From Alphaproteobacteria bacterium (GTDB taxonomy: Bacteria > Pseudomonadota > Alphaproteobacteria > Micavibrionales > Micavibrionaceae), in NCBI GenBank assembly GCA_021775915.1, contig JAJFGW010000007.1, positions 25,371-89,370 on the forward strand: DNA of 64,000 nucleotides. Direction: 5' to 3'. The notes beneath the pieces were generated by a model, which saw only the letters and a program-made list of their open reading frames with translations, did no database searches and was not told the DNA's origin. The translations under genes and the position numbers were made by a program. Below, piece by piece: positions 34,153 through 43,061 of this stretch. Numbering within the stretch: position 1 is the stretch's first letter; each line of letters begins with the position of its first letter.

Positions 34153-35748
34153 ATGGAAAATACGTTCAAACAAAAGCTTTTTAAAAACTTCATTCCCATC
34201 GTTCTGATATTCAGCCTTGCCGCCGGAACGACGGGCTGCAAAGAGCCAACCCCCGCAGAACAACGCGCCGCAGAACGCGAAAAACAGCTTAAGAATATTG
34301 AAAAAGAGAAGGCATTCTTCCTCAAGCAAATAAAGGAAGACGGCAGCTGGGACTCATCCCGAGACCCATACGAAAAACTGCGCACGCTCCCCATAGACAA
34401 AGCGATAAAGACGGCCATGATTACCGTTATCAAAACAGGTGACTGGCGATACCGGGATGATGCCGCAGAGGTACTGGCATGGGCATTGGAAAAGGCGCTG
34501 GAAGAAAAACGCTCTTCCATGGACGATATAGACATACTAGAAATCGACAACTCCAAATCTATGTATAAGGAACTAAGAACCCTGATGGTCAGCTGGGCAC
34601 AGAATAAGGATGACCACTACGAATATGTACGGCGTGTTGCCATAAAGGCTTTGGCAAAACTGCCCATAGATGCAGAGATAAAAACGCTTATGATAGACAG
34701 GGCTCAAAATGATACTGATGGGGACACACGAAGAGCTGCCATAGCCCCTTTGATAAGGCTGCCCATGGATGAAGAGATAAAGGCAGTCCTGATAGACAGG
34801 GCTCAAAATGATACTGATGGGGACGTGCGAAACGTTGCCATAAAGGCTTTGGCAAAGCTGCCCATGGATGAAGACATACAAATACTCATGACCGACAGAG
34901 CCGAAAATGATGACAGAGGCTATCTACGGGAGAGAGCTCTGAATGCACTGGCACCACTGCTCCCTAACACAGAAATAAAAACCCTCATGATGGACAGGGC
35001 TAAAAGTGATGATAGTGGCGATTTGCGGAAAAAGATTTTGAAGATACTGGAAGAACTGCCCATGGATAAAGACATACAGGCCCTCATGATGGACAGGGCT
35101 GAAAACGATAATACAAGTATACGCCTCTTCGCCATGAAGACGCTGGAAAAAGCGCCCATGAACGAAGATATAAAAGGATTTATGGTCGACAGGGCTAAAG
35201 ACGCCAAAGAGGGACAAGAACGAAAAATCGCGCTGAATACCCTGGCAAAAGAATCTGCCACGGATGATAACGTCAAATTCTTCCTGATCGACAGGGTTCA
35301 AAAAGCAGAAGAAAGCGACGAGCGGGAAACTGCGGTAAAAGCGTTGGCGGACACGGTCGCAAATGATGACAGGGTCAAGACATTCATGACCGGTACAGTA
35401 AGAGGCGAGGACGACTGGAATGTGCGCAAAGCTGCAATGGAGCTCCTTCTGGCCAATAAATTTATAAAAGAAACAACCAAGGCTCTGTACCAAAACGTCC
35501 GCGTCGCCCCGAAAAACAGCGATAGCGTTAGTTATTCCATCTTCAGCCTTAAAAATATTGCAAAAGACCACACGGACAAACCGGGTATTTTAATGGATGC
35601 CGTAGAAAAACTAATTCCCTTGTCTGTTTACGCCCATGATGACAAAGCCGAATGGCTAAAAGAGCGAGACTACTACTCTCATATGAATTCAAACGCAATG
35701 TCGGGTTTGATGGATATTATCTCCGCCATGCCCACAAGCAGCACGTAA
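34153..35748 (+). CDS. HEAT-like repeat lipoprotein, apparently truncated by a stop codon
   Basis: 531 aa. Lipobox LAAGTTGC with Cys at residue 29. A short charged helix is followed by roughly ten tandem helical repeats of 30-33 residues of the pattern hxxLPMDExIKxLMIDRAxND, typical of HEAT-type solenoids. Repeats at 34.7-34.8 kb share 35 identical bases. ATG 34153 has AAGG 8 bases upstream, unlike the longer frame. The TAA at 35746-35748 is followed in the same frame by 109 open codons with protein-like composition, so the original gene probably ran to 36078. An envelope scaffold role is likely. Confidence 0.75.
   Translation: MENTFKQKLFKNFIPIVLIFSLAAGTTGCKEPTPAEQRAAEREKQLKNIEKEKAFFLKQIKEDGSWDSSRDPYEKLRTLPIDKAIKTAMITVIKTGDWRYRDDAAEVLAWALEKALEEKRSSMDDIDILEIDNSKSMYKELRTLMVSWAQNKDDHYEYVRRVAIKALAKLPIDAEIKTLMIDRAQNDTDGDTRRAAIAPLIRLPMDEEIKAVLIDRAQNDTDGDVRNVAIKALAKLPMDEDIQILMTDRAENDDRGYLRERALNALAPLLPNTEIKTLMMDRAKSDDSGDLRKKILKILEELPMDKDIQALMMDRAENDNTSIRLFAMKTLEKAPMNEDIKGFMVDRAKDAKEGQERKIALNTLAKESATDDNVKFFLIDRVQKAEESDERETAVKALADTVANDDRVKTFMTGTVRGEDDWNVRKAAMELLLANKFIKETTKALYQNVRVAPKNSDSVSYSIFSLKNIAKDHTDKPGILMDAVEKLIPLSVYAHDDKAEWLKERDYYSHMNSNAMSGLMDIISAMPTSST
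34691..34824 (+). repeat. 99-base tandem unit inside the HEAT-repeat gene
   Basis: A 35-base identical block occurs at 34691-34725 and 34790-34824, exactly 99 bases (33 codons) apart. The flanking GCCATAAAGGCTTTGGCAAA also recurs near 34640 and 34840. The near-identity at DNA level points to recent unit duplication or gene conversion. Confidence 0.8.
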
Positions 35749-36078
35749 AAAAGCGACCTGTGGAATGTCGTCTGGCCGGTCATGCAAAAAAACATAAAAG
35801 GGAGTTGGGACTTTGAAGCCGTTGTCAAAATACTCAAGGCAGACATCCCCCTGACAAAAGCAAAAGAAAAGGAACTTGAATCCTTTTTCAAACCACTCGC
35901 TAAAGACACCGAAGAAACTGAAAAAGCAGGATGGAACAGCAGACTAAAAATGAGACAGGTGCACGCTCAAGAAATTATCGAGCATATCTTTGAAATACAG
36001 GATTGCGACTGCGGGGCAGCGCCGGGGATAGAGGTGAAAGAAACAATAGGCATGCGCCTAAAGCTAAGTCCCGGATAA
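35749..36078 (+). pseudogene. Probable 3' remainder of the HEAT-repeat lipoprotein gene
   Basis: Directly after TAA 35746-35748 the same reading frame stays open for 109 codons, starting KSDLWNVVWPVMQKNIKGSW. The first ATG inside (35782) has no ribosome-binding site. The encoded segment has ordinary composition and a CDCGAAPG motif near the end. Best explained as the C-terminal part of the preceding gene separated by a nonsense change. Alternatives are stop readthrough, a base-calling error, or a separate 98-aa gene. Confidence 0.6.
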
Positions 36079-36093
36079 AAAACCGGCAAATTT

Positions 36094-36453
36094 TTAATAC
36101 GGATAAGGAATGTTGTTAAACGTTCTTGGCGGCAATTCAGAACGGTCAAATGCACCCTTCTTTTTCTGATAACGGAAAGTCTTTTTAACCTCCGAGTCAT
36201 CCTGCCCTGGAACGGTAGTTGTCACCGTAGCAGCATTACCGGAAAACACCTGATCACCTATACTCTTCTCCACAATGCTTCTAATCTCGGCATCGCTTAA
36301 CCCTTGGTCGTGATCATGATCACCGCCAAAATCATCTGCTTGTAGAAGCTGTATATTACCAGGAATTTCATCATTGCCCGACTGCGCATAAGACAACGGC
36401 ACAAAAGCCGTCAGTACAAACAGAAAACACACGCTCTTCATCAAATATTTCAT
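36094..36453 (-). CDS. Small exported protein
   Basis: 119 aa. Signal peptide MKYLMKSVCFLFVLTAFVPL with cleavage near SYAQ (about 23). The mature part is short and polar with a His/Asp cluster GGDHDHDQG, a helix SDAEIRSIVEKSIGDQ and a basic stretch before the Pro/Tyr end. No family recognised. It follows the similar exported gene at 36.5 kb on the same strand. Confidence 0.6.
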   Translation of the reverse strand: MKYLMKSVCFLFVLTAFVPLSYAQSGNDEIPGNIQLLQADDFGGDHDHDQGLSDAEIRSIVEKSIGDQVFSGNAATVTTTVPGQDDSEVKKTFRYQKKKGAFDRSELPPRTFNNIPYPY

Positions 36454-36471
36454 AACGTACTCACCTTAATT

Positions 36472-36987
36472 TTAACGGTTCAGGAATATAGGTTTTGCTC
36501 CACCGCCGGATTTATCTCTATTCGATGGTAAATAATATTTATTATGAGGGGAAGGGGCTTTCTGATAAACGGGAGGTTCTGTTTCATTATGATGCGAATC
36601 ATCATACTCCATTTCCGGCTGCACCGCCTCCCTGCCTCCTCCTTGTAAATTCCTTATAAGCGCGTCCTTATCGCCGATTTCGTAAGTCAGGGACTTTGGC
36701 CTCTTTTGTGATTGCCCTCCCATATGGTGGGCTTTTGGGCCTTCCTCGGCCTCCAAATAATCGCTCTTCAGGCTTACGCCTTTTCTGGCAAGACACGCCT
36801 CGATCATACTTTCATCATTCTCGGAACTATAGGCCTGCGCCGCATAAACTTCATTAATGCATCTATTAACAGCCTTATTAAAAAGCTGCATCTCCTGCTC
36901 CTTGCGTTCACGGGCACCCTCAGCGCAAACGATACCGGACAGCGACATAAAAAACACCAAACATGCTGCAAAAAACAGCGAACGCAT
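36472..36987 (-). CDS. Small exported protein
   Basis: 171 aa from ATG 36987, chosen because GGAG lies six bases upstream; the GTG at 36999 is part of that site. Signal peptide MRSLFFAACLVFFMSLSG ends near CAEG. The mature part is charged and helical, with two cysteines in RCINEVY and EACLARKG, and ends KSGGGAKPIFLNR, resembling a segment in the 45.2 kb exported protein. Function unknown. Confidence 0.6.
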   Translation of the reverse strand: MRSLFFAACLVFFMSLSGIVCAEGARERKEQEMQLFNKAVNRCINEVYAAQAYSSENDESMIEACLARKGVSLKSDYLEAEEGPKAHHMGGQSQKRPKSLTYEIGDKDALIRNLQGGGREAVQPEMEYDDSHHNETEPPVYQKAPSPHNKYYLPSNRDKSGGGAKPIFLNR

Positions 36988-37130
36988 AACACTCTCCACT
37001 CACATTTTTATATCTGTAATAATTATATCACAGCAAAAATATCCGTGCCTGTTTTCAAATAAATATAACCACACATATTGCAGAAACACTTTCAAATGCT
37101 GTATCTCTATTGAGTGTAACTATTTATGAA

Positions 37131-37207
37131 GTCCCCGTAGCTCAGTAGGATAGAGCACCAGATTCCTAATCTGGGGGCCGGTGGTTCGAATCCACTCGGG
37201 GACGCCA
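37131..37207 (+). tRNA. tRNA-Arg (anticodon CCT)
   Basis: Acceptor GTCCCCG pairs with CGGGGAC; anticodon stem CCAGA/TCTGG with loop TTCCTAA; T arm GGTTCGAATCC; discriminator G and encoded CCA at 37205-37207. It reads AGG codons. No integrase or repeated tRNA end follows. Confidence 0.97.
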
Positions 37208-37260
37208 CTTTCTTTTGAGTATTTTTAAATAGGGAATAAGTGCCTAAAAAAAGCCGACCA

Positions 37261-37743
37261 TCAAGTAGACGGCTTATATTTTTTACATATCTGCTCAAAA
37301 GTCTCGAACAGGATTTTGCCATTCTTGCCGCCGTCACCGCTCATATTATAAGCCAGCGCCAGTAAAATGGTTTTATGCAAAACGTCGGCGATCTGGATGA
37401 CCTTTTTATCAGGCTTATCTACGCTCTCAAAAAACATAAGAATCATCCCGGTCAGGTTACTAACAAACTCGTAATCAAATGACCCGGCATTGGCCTTCAA
37501 ATTCATAATCGGCGTTTTAATAGAATCCATGACGGCATCAGAATCACTAAAATCCTCTCTCGCCGCATCGATGGCTTTCTGTAATTTATTCAAGTCAGGC
37601 CGGGCCAAAGGCGCAAAATCAACCTTACTGTCCTCCAAAGCCTTCTGGGCATCCTTGATAACCTTTTCATCAATTTTGCCCGTTCCCACTTTGAACTGGA
37701 GTTCTTTGGATGCCTTTATTTTTTTACTCTTACTTTTTGCCAT
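37261..37743 (-). CDS. Helical protein, paralog of the adjacent 37.8 kb gene
   Basis: 160 aa from ATG 37743 (GTG 37749 also possible; AGGTGG lies just upstream). A basic N-terminus is followed by long helices. It aligns along its length with the next upstream gene: IKDAQKALEDS against IKRAQAVIDRK, FDYEFVSNLTGMILMFFE against YNYQLMGHFGSSLRQFSE, and a common end ...I.KKY. No catalytic motif. It lies last in a three-gene set headed by a CheY-like regulator, so both may be output or adaptor proteins of that regulator. Confidence 0.65.
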   Translation of the reverse strand: MAKSKSKKIKASKELQFKVGTGKIDEKVIKDAQKALEDSKVDFAPLARPDLNKLQKAIDAAREDFSDSDAVMDSIKTPIMNLKANAGSFDYEFVSNLTGMILMFFESVDKPDKKVIQIADVLHKTILLALAYNMSGDGGKNGKILFETFEQICKKYKPST

Positions 37744-37773
37744 AACCACCTGACTCTATGTATAAACAATTAC

Positions 37774-38280
37774 TCAGAAATATTTTTTAATCGCTGCGGC
37801 CACAATACTCTTAAGCTCAACAGCCTTATCTCCACCTTCATCCTTTATGTGCTCTTTGTAAACGATGAACATCACATCAAGATGCGCCTGAACTATTACG
37901 AAATGCATCTTGTTTTCAACGTCAATTTTCTCGGAAAATTGACGTAACGAGCTACCGAAATGCCCCATCAATTGATAATTATAAGTAGTCGCAAGGTCTT
38001 TCACGTGATTGGCATAGTGATAAAGCTCTTCCTTACCATGCATAATTGTTTCCTCATCATCACTTTGCATTTTTTCCCAAGCCACACGAAGCTTTTTAAG
38101 CACATCTTCCACTTCATTCATGTACAGAGTTTCTTTTCTGTCGATGACAGCCTGCGCTCTTTTAATGGAATGCAGGTCAATAAAACCATCGCCATCATGC
38201 AAGCCAGCACCTGCTTTTAACTTAAGCTTGTTTACCCGGTGATAAATTTCTACTTCATTTTCATTTTTAGAGTCGCTCAT
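37774..38280 (-). CDS. Helical protein, paralog of the 37.3 kb gene
   Basis: 168 aa, all-helical by pattern. No Hpt-type HxxKG phosphorylation motif is evident, although HGKEELYHYANHVKDL has several histidines. Its start overlaps the response regulator gene end by 14 bases, which implies coupled translation. Together with the following gene this is a small family I do not recognise. Confidence 0.65.
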   Translation of the reverse strand: MSDSKNENEVEIYHRVNKLKLKAGAGLHDGDGFIDLHSIKRAQAVIDRKETLYMNEVEDVLKKLRVAWEKMQSDDEETIMHGKEELYHYANHVKDLATTYNYQLMGHFGSSLRQFSEKIDVENKMHFVIVQAHLDVMFIVYKEHIKDEGGDKAVELKSIVAAAIKKYF

Positions 38281-38836
38281 GGGTTTCCTTCACCTCATCC
38301 GGTTTCATTACACGTCTTTCTTCCCCCTTATATTTTTCCAACCTGCGCCGCCTGTCTGGCCCAAAAAAATTAGGGGTCTTGATAAAAGGCCGAGGGTGGT
38401 TAATCACATGCAAAATACGATCAGCCATTTTTTTAGCCGAAATAGGTTTGACCATCGCTTCATTGGCCCCGCTATCCCGCGCTATTGTAACAATTTCTTC
38501 GCTTGTATAAGCGCTGCACAAAACCACTGGCAGGAATTTAATAGCATCCTTCTTACTATCCCTGATCCACCTTATCAATTCATCTCCGTCTCCGCCCGGC
38601 ATCAACCAATCTGTTATCACCATATCTATATGGTTCGGCGACCCCGGGTCAGCATTAAACATCATGACCATCTCTTTAGCCTCAGCACCACTATTAGCCA
38701 ATAAGATATGCTCGACACCGAGTTCTCGGATCATGGACGTCATAAGATCAGCCATAAAAGGATAATCATCCGCCACCAACACGCGAAAGCTTTTTAAGCT
38801 GTACGGATCTTTTTGTTTTTGCTTTGGCGCGTTCAT
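38267..38836 (-). CDS. CheY-like response regulator with basic tail
   Basis: 189 aa. A receiver domain with acidic pair Asp23-Asp24 (VADDYP), phospho-acceptor Asp76 (DMVITDWLMPGGDGDE), Ser108 (LCSAYT) and Lys130 (AMVKPIS). No DNA-binding domain. The ~50-residue tail is strongly basic: FFGPDRRRRLEKYKGEERR. Receivers with such a GPDRRR tail are common in Alphaproteobacteria and usually act by protein contact. Probably works with the two helical proteins encoded downstream. Confidence 0.88.
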   Translation of the reverse strand: MNAPKQKQKDPYSLKSFRVLVADDYPFMADLMTSMIRELGVEHILLANSGAEAKEMVMMFNADPGSPNHIDMVITDWLMPGGDGDELIRWIRDSKKDAIKFLPVVLCSAYTSEEIVTIARDSGANEAMVKPISAKKMADRILHVINHPRPFIKTPNFFGPDRRRRLEKYKGEERRVMKPDEVKETHERL

Positions 38837-38939
38837 AAATCAACTCTGTAAATATCTTCTGCATACAAGAATAATACCCCCTCTTGATTAATAAAAGCCT
38901 TAAATAATGATGTGTACCTCTTATCAAGGTCAATAGCCC

Positions 38940-38968
38940 TTGCCCCTGAAATAGTGATGCGCTAAATA
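38940..38968 (+). promoter_or_regulatory. Candidate promoter for etfBA
   Basis: A -35-like TTGCCC (38940-38945) and a -10-like TAAATA (38963-38968) with a 17-base spacer, about 37 bases before the etfB ATG. Four of six consensus matches in each box; inferred from sequence only. Confidence 0.4.
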
Positions 38969-39004
38969 TAGAACCCAGAAAAGTTACAAGAACCGGGTAT
39001 CACA

Positions 39005-39754
39005 ATGAAAATCATAGTTCCAGTCAAGCGCGTCATTGATGCTTATGTCACGGTCAGGGTCAAAGCTGACCAGACCGGCGTGGAAACCGCCAATGTCAAA
39101 ATGTCGATGAATCCCTTCTGTGAAATTGCCGTAGAAGAAGCGATCCGCCTGAAAGAGGCCGGTAAAGCCGACGAGGTTATTGCCGTTACCGCCGGCCCAG
39201 CGCAATGTCAGGAAACACTACGCGCCGCCATGGCGATGGGCGCTGATAGAGCCATATTAATCCAAACCGATGACGAATTGCAGCCCCTGGCCGTCGCCAA
39301 ACTGCTAAAAGCTGTTGTTGATAAAGAAAACCCGGAAATTGTGATGCTGGGCAAACAAGCCATCGATGGTGACCACAACCAGACAGGACAAATGCTCTCT
39401 GCCCTTCTCGGCTGGGGAGTGGCGGCTTTTGCCTCGAAAATTGAGTGCGGCGATGACAATGTTACTGTGACAAGAGAGATTGATGGCGGGCTGGAAACAC
39501 TAAAACTCAAACTACCGGCTGTTATTACCACCGATTTACGCCTGAATGAGCCGCGCTATGCCTCCCTGCCCAACATTATGAAGGCCAAGAAAAAGCAGCT
39601 CGACACCATGACCCCCGATGAGCTAGGCGTTGATATTGCACCGCGCTTTAAAACACTCAAGGTCACAGAGCCGCCAGAGCGACAGGCCGGAATTATGGTT
39701 GATTCTGTCTCTGATCTGGTTGAAAAACTGCGCAACGAAGCAAAGGTAATTTAA
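39005..39754 (+). CDS. etfB: Electron transfer flavoprotein beta subunit
   Basis: 249 aa, normal length. EtfAB carries electrons from acyl-CoA and other dehydrogenases to ETF-ubiquinone oxidoreductase. Clear family features: [19 protein letters not shown] at the start, [18 protein letters not shown], the signature [20 protein letters not shown] (about 118-137), and [20 protein letters not shown]. etfA starts one base after the stop. Confidence 0.97.
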   Translation: MKIIVPVKRVIDAYVTVRVKADQTGVETANVKMSMNPFCEIAVEEAIRLKEAGKADEVIAVTAGPAQCQETLRAAMAMGADRAILIQTDDELQPLAVAKLLKAVVDKENPEIVMLGKQAIDGDHNQTGQMLSALLGWGVAAFASKIECGDDNVTVTREIDGGLETLKLKLPAVITTDLRLNEPRYASLPNIMKAKKKQLDTMTPDELGVDIAPRFKTLKVTEPPERQAGIMVDSVSDLVEKLRNEAKVI

Positions 39755-39755
39755 G

Positions 39756-40694
39756 ATGTCCGTACTCGTTATTGCCGAACATGACAATTCTTCCATCAAA
39801 CCCAGTACATTGCCCACAATTACGGCGGCCCGTGCGCTCGATAGCGACGTGCACGTCCTTGTCGCAGGCGCAGGCTCCGATGAAGCGGCCAGCGCCGCCG
39901 GAAAAATTCACGGCATCTCAAAAGTCCTTCATTGCGATGATGCTGCCTATGAACACGGGCTTGCTGAAAATATGGGTCAACTCATTGCCAAAATAGCGCC
40001 TGATTACAGCCACATTCTGGCCCCGGCCTCTTTCTTTGGCAAAAACATTCTGCCCCGCGCTGCCGCCCTTGTGGATGTACAACAAATATCAGATGTCTCT
40101 GCCATTGAAGGGGCGGACACATTCGTGCGCCCAATCTATGCCGGTAACGGTTTTGAAACCGTGCAAATTTCAGACACACCTAAAATGCTGACAATCAGAA
40201 CCACCGGCTTTGATCCAGTAAAAAGCGAAGGCGGGTCTGCCCCTGTTGAAAATATAGATAGCGCAGACGACACCGGGCTGACCGAATTTGTCAGCCGCGA
40301 ATTAACAAAAAGCGAACGCCCTGAACTGACAGCAGCCGATATTATTATTTCCGGCGGGCGCGGTCTTGCCAGCGGTGAAAACTTTGAAAAACTGATCGAG
40401 CCTATTGCTGACAAACTGAGCGCTGCCATCGGTGCCTCACGCGCAGCAGTGGATGCCGGTTATGTGCCTAATGATTATCAAGTGGGCCAGACCGGAAAAA
40501 TCGTCGCGCCCAACCTTTATATCGCTGTCGGGATTTCCGGTGCCATCCAGCACCTCGCCGGAATGAAAGACTCCAAAGTCATCGTCGCCATTAATAAAGA
40601 CGAAGAAGCGCCGATCTTCCAGATTTCCGATTATGGCCTTGTCGGTGATTTATTCGAGATATTGCCAGAGTTAGATAAAGCGCTCAGCGCCTGA
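39756..40694 (+). CDS. etfA: Electron transfer flavoprotein alpha subunit
   Basis: 312 aa. It holds the FAD. Motifs: [20 protein letters not shown] at the start, [14 protein letters not shown] (about 206-219), then the FAD-binding block [40 protein letters not shown] and [16 protein letters not shown]. Obligate partner of etfB. The following PEBP gene is convergent. Confidence 0.97.
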   Translation: MSVLVIAEHDNSSIKPSTLPTITAARALDSDVHVLVAGAGSDEAASAAGKIHGISKVLHCDDAAYEHGLAENMGQLIAKIAPDYSHILAPASFFGKNILPRAAALVDVQQISDVSAIEGADTFVRPIYAGNGFETVQISDTPKMLTIRTTGFDPVKSEGGSAPVENIDSADDTGLTEFVSRELTKSERPELTAADIIISGGRGLASGENFEKLIEPIADKLSAAIGASRAAVDAGYVPNDYQVGQTGKIVAPNLYIAVGISGAIQHLAGMKDSKVIVAINKDEEAPIFQISDYGLVGDLFEILPELDKALSA

Positions 40695-40697
40695 TAG

Positions 40698-41477
40698 CTA
40701 CAGCCTGTAATAATGGATGAATTCTTGCTCAGCAGCATCAATAATATGGCCGTTCATAGCGCGAATAAGATCGTTCTTATTAACGTATGGTTTTAAATCC
40801 AGCACCGTATCAAGCGCAAAAACACCAAGAGTATAGGTAAACTTACCTTTGGAGTCACAAGGGCCAATATAACCGATATTGTTGTGGTCACTATTGGCGT
40901 GTTTGGCTCCATTTTCCAGCTCAGGATTTTTAGGCTGGTTCCTGACAAGGCCTGATGAATCACCTGGAATATTGAACAAAATCCAGTTCAGAAAACCGTC
41001 TTCTTCTCCAGTCTGCTTTTTCTCCAGAAAAACAACAAAGCTCTGCGTTCCAGAGGGCGCGCCTGCCCAATCCATGGCTGGCGATATATTGTTACGATAA
41101 CAAGTGTATTCAAGCGGCATTTTGTTCCGAATCTTCAAAAACGGAATATCCAGATTCAAAGTCCCGGCCAGATTATCCAGCAGCAATTGCGGCGGGCCTG
41201 TATCTTCAATAAACCCTTCCGGCACGTCATCCACGACTGGAGCCTCTATTTTAGATAAAACATCAGGGGCTTTTTCTTCTATTCGGGGCTTAACCTTTAC
41301 CGGCTGCGTTGCAACAGCCGCCGCCTTAAAAGCAGGAGTTTCTGCTGATTTTTTGTTACTTAAAGCTATAAAGACACAAAACCCAACAATAACAGACGCG
41401 ACAAAAAACGTCCCCCCCCAGAGATATAGCGTGCCATTATTCTTTTGTTGCGTCTTCTGTTCTTCACGTTCTGACAT
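40698..41477 (-). CDS. PEBP / YbhB-type (Raf kinase inhibitor-like) protein, membrane anchored
   Basis: 259 aa. Residues about 18-38 form a membrane anchor (TLYLWGGTFFVASVIVGFCV), followed by a linker and then a PEBP fold: YTCYRNNISPAMDWAGAPSG, SFVVFLEKK, NWILFNIPGDSSGL and YIGPCDSKGKFTYTLGVFAL with the conserved GPC and Y.F.ALD pattern. Bacterial members are usually free in periplasm or cytoplasm; the N-terminal anchor is less common. Role unknown. Its start overlaps the phosphatase gene stop by 14 bases. Confidence 0.87.
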   Translation of the reverse strand: MSEREEQKTQQKNNGTLYLWGGTFFVASVIVGFCVFIALSNKKSAETPAFKAAAVATQPVKVKPRIEEKAPDVLSKIEAPVVDDVPEGFIEDTGPPQLLLDNLAGTLNLDIPFLKIRNKMPLEYTCYRNNISPAMDWAGAPSGTQSFVVFLEKKQTGEEDGFLNWILFNIPGDSSGLVRNQPKNPELENGAKHANSDHNNIGYIGPCDSKGKFTYTLGVFALDTVLDLKPYVNKNDLIRAMNGHIIDAAEQEFIHYYRL

Positions 41478-41955
41478 AAGATAGTTCCTGTTTTAAGTGG
41501 TTTAGTAAGCCACGAGCTCCCTGCTCAACCAGATCAAGAGCATATTCAAAATCATTACCCCCGCCATAATACGGATCGGGCACATCAGTCTGCCCTGCTT
41601 CCGGCGCAAAATCCATAAACAAAGACAATGCAGCACCGCCTTTTGCAGGAGCCATGCTTTTCAGGATATCATAATGACCTCTATCCATGGCTAAAATCAG
41701 GTCAAAAACCTCAAAATCTTTGGGCTCAACATGCCGCGCTCGTAAGTCATCCATTTTAACGCCCCGCAACAAAGCAGAGGACATGGCACGCGTATCCGGC
41801 GGCTTTCCAGCATGATAGCTCTGCGTCCCCGCCGAATCGATCAGGAAATGCTTCGACAAGCCATTCTGCGCGACATAATGACGAAACACCCCTTCCGCCG
41901 TCGGAGAACGGCAGATATTACCGGTGCAAACGAATAAGACACTACATTCAGCCAT
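41464..41955 (-). CDS. Low-molecular-weight protein tyrosine phosphatase
   Basis: 163 aa from ATG 41955. The active-site loop VCTGNICRSP has the nucleophilic Cys10 and Arg16, and the general acid Asp lies in VPDPYYGG near residue 120. Such enzymes often act on tyrosine-phosphorylated exopolysaccharide kinases, but none is encoded nearby. An upstream ATG at 41973 is also in frame; MAECSVLFVCTGN matches usual family starts. Confidence 0.92.
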   Translation of the reverse strand: MAECSVLFVCTGNICRSPTAEGVFRHYVAQNGLSKHFLIDSAGTQSYHAGKPPDTRAMSSALLRGVKMDDLRARHVEPKDFEVFDLILAMDRGHYDILKSMAPAKGGAALSLFMDFAPEAGQTDVPDPYYGGGNDFEYALDLVEQGARGLLNHLKQELSYVRT

Positions 41956-41973
41956 GCTTTTATGCTGCCTCAT

Positions 41974-42197
41974 AACCGTCTGTTAAGTCTATAGTTTTTT
42001 GATTTTGCTTTACTTTTCAGGGCTTTTTGGCCTAAAGAAGGGGTGATTCAAACAGCAGGAAACTGTGGCCTGATTGAATTTGACGCTTGACTGTAGAGGC
42101 CTAGAGTGTTGAATATGCAAAAGTTATTGCGTTTAGACAGGGACGCAATCAACAAACGAAACGGCCTGTCATTATGATTGATGAGTACTTAGGTTAA
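41974..42197 (+). other. Intergenic leader before olsB
   Basis: No protein-coding signal. The stretch contains nested inverted repeats: ATTCAA and TTGAAT flank ACAG...CTGT around 42047-42080, enough to form a structured RNA. I could not match it to a known riboswitch consensus. It probably holds the promoter and 5' leader of the olsB-olsA operon. Confidence 0.35.
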
Positions 42198-43061
42198 ATG
42201 GGCATATCTCAGCTAAACATTGAAAATGTAGAGGTCAAACTCGCACAGGAAGACGCTGAAGTTGAGGCAGCACAACGCCTCCGCTACAAAGTGTTCTATG
42301 AAGAATATGAGGCAAAACCTAGCGCAGAAATGATTAAAGAGCGCCGCGACATGGATGCTTTTGATGAAGTTGCCGACCATCTGCTTGTTGTGGATAAATC
42401 CATAGCAGACCCTATAGACAGAATTGTTGGCACTTACCGCCTGCTACGCCATGAAGCCGCCGATAAACATGGGCAATTCTACACCAGTGATGAATATAAC
42501 ATTGCGCCGCTGATCAATAGCGGATCAACCCTTCTTGAATTAGGGCGCTCCTGTGTTCTGGCAGATTACAGAACCCGTACGGTACTTCACCTTCTGTGGG
42601 AAGGCATCATAAAGTTTATGCTGGAAAACGATCTCGGCACGATGTTTGGTTGCGCCAGCCTTCACGGCACTGATATTGATGCGCTGTCCCACCAACTTGC
42701 CTATTTACATCACAATCACCTTGCCCCTGAAAATATACGACCACGGGCACTGGATGAGCGCTTTGTCGATATGAATCTTCATCCCAAAGAAGATTTAAAC
42801 GAAAGAGAAATATTCAAATCACTACCGCCTCTTATCAAAGGCTATATGAGAGTAGGATGTACAATCGGCGAAGGCGCGGTCATTGACCACCAATTCGGCA
42901 CTACGGATGTCTGTATCGTCCTTCCCATGAAAGAATTTGCGCCGCGCTACCGCAAGCATTACGCCCGTAAAATAAACAGCCGTAATCAAAAAGCCAGCGA
43001 CAATGACGCTACCCCTGCCATCCCTGAGAACGAAACTGTAATGGCCGGGAGCTCCTCCTGA
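42198..43061 (+). CDS. olsB: L-ornithine N-acyltransferase (ornithine lipid synthesis)
   Basis: 287 aa. OlsB attaches a 3-hydroxy fatty acid from acyl carrier protein to ornithine. Family blocks: AAQRLRYKVFYEEYEAK (about 25-41), DHLLVVDKS, GTYRLLRHEAADK, TLLELGRSCVLADYR, and MFGCASLHGTDIDAL. The stop overlaps the olsA start by one base. The C-terminus has an Asn/Glu-rich tail. OlsA next to it completes the pathway. Confidence 0.88.
   Translation: MGISQLNIENVEVKLAQEDAEVEAAQRLRYKVFYEEYEAKPSAEMIKERRDMDAFDEVADHLLVVDKSIADPIDRIVGTYRLLRHEAADKHGQFYTSDEYNIAPLINSGSTLLELGRSCVLADYRTRTVLHLLWEGIIKFMLENDLGTMFGCASLHGTDIDALSHQLAYLHHNHLAPENIRPRALDERFVDMNLHPKEDLNEREIFKSLPPLIKGYMRVGCTIGEGAVIDHQFGTTDVCIVLPMKEFAPRYRKHYARKINSRNQKASDNDATPAIPENETVMAGSSS

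Noticed and set aside
37131..37300. tRNA-Arg (CCT) as an integration site for a mobile element
   Set aside because: No integrase, no repeated tRNA 3' end and no change in gene content nearby.
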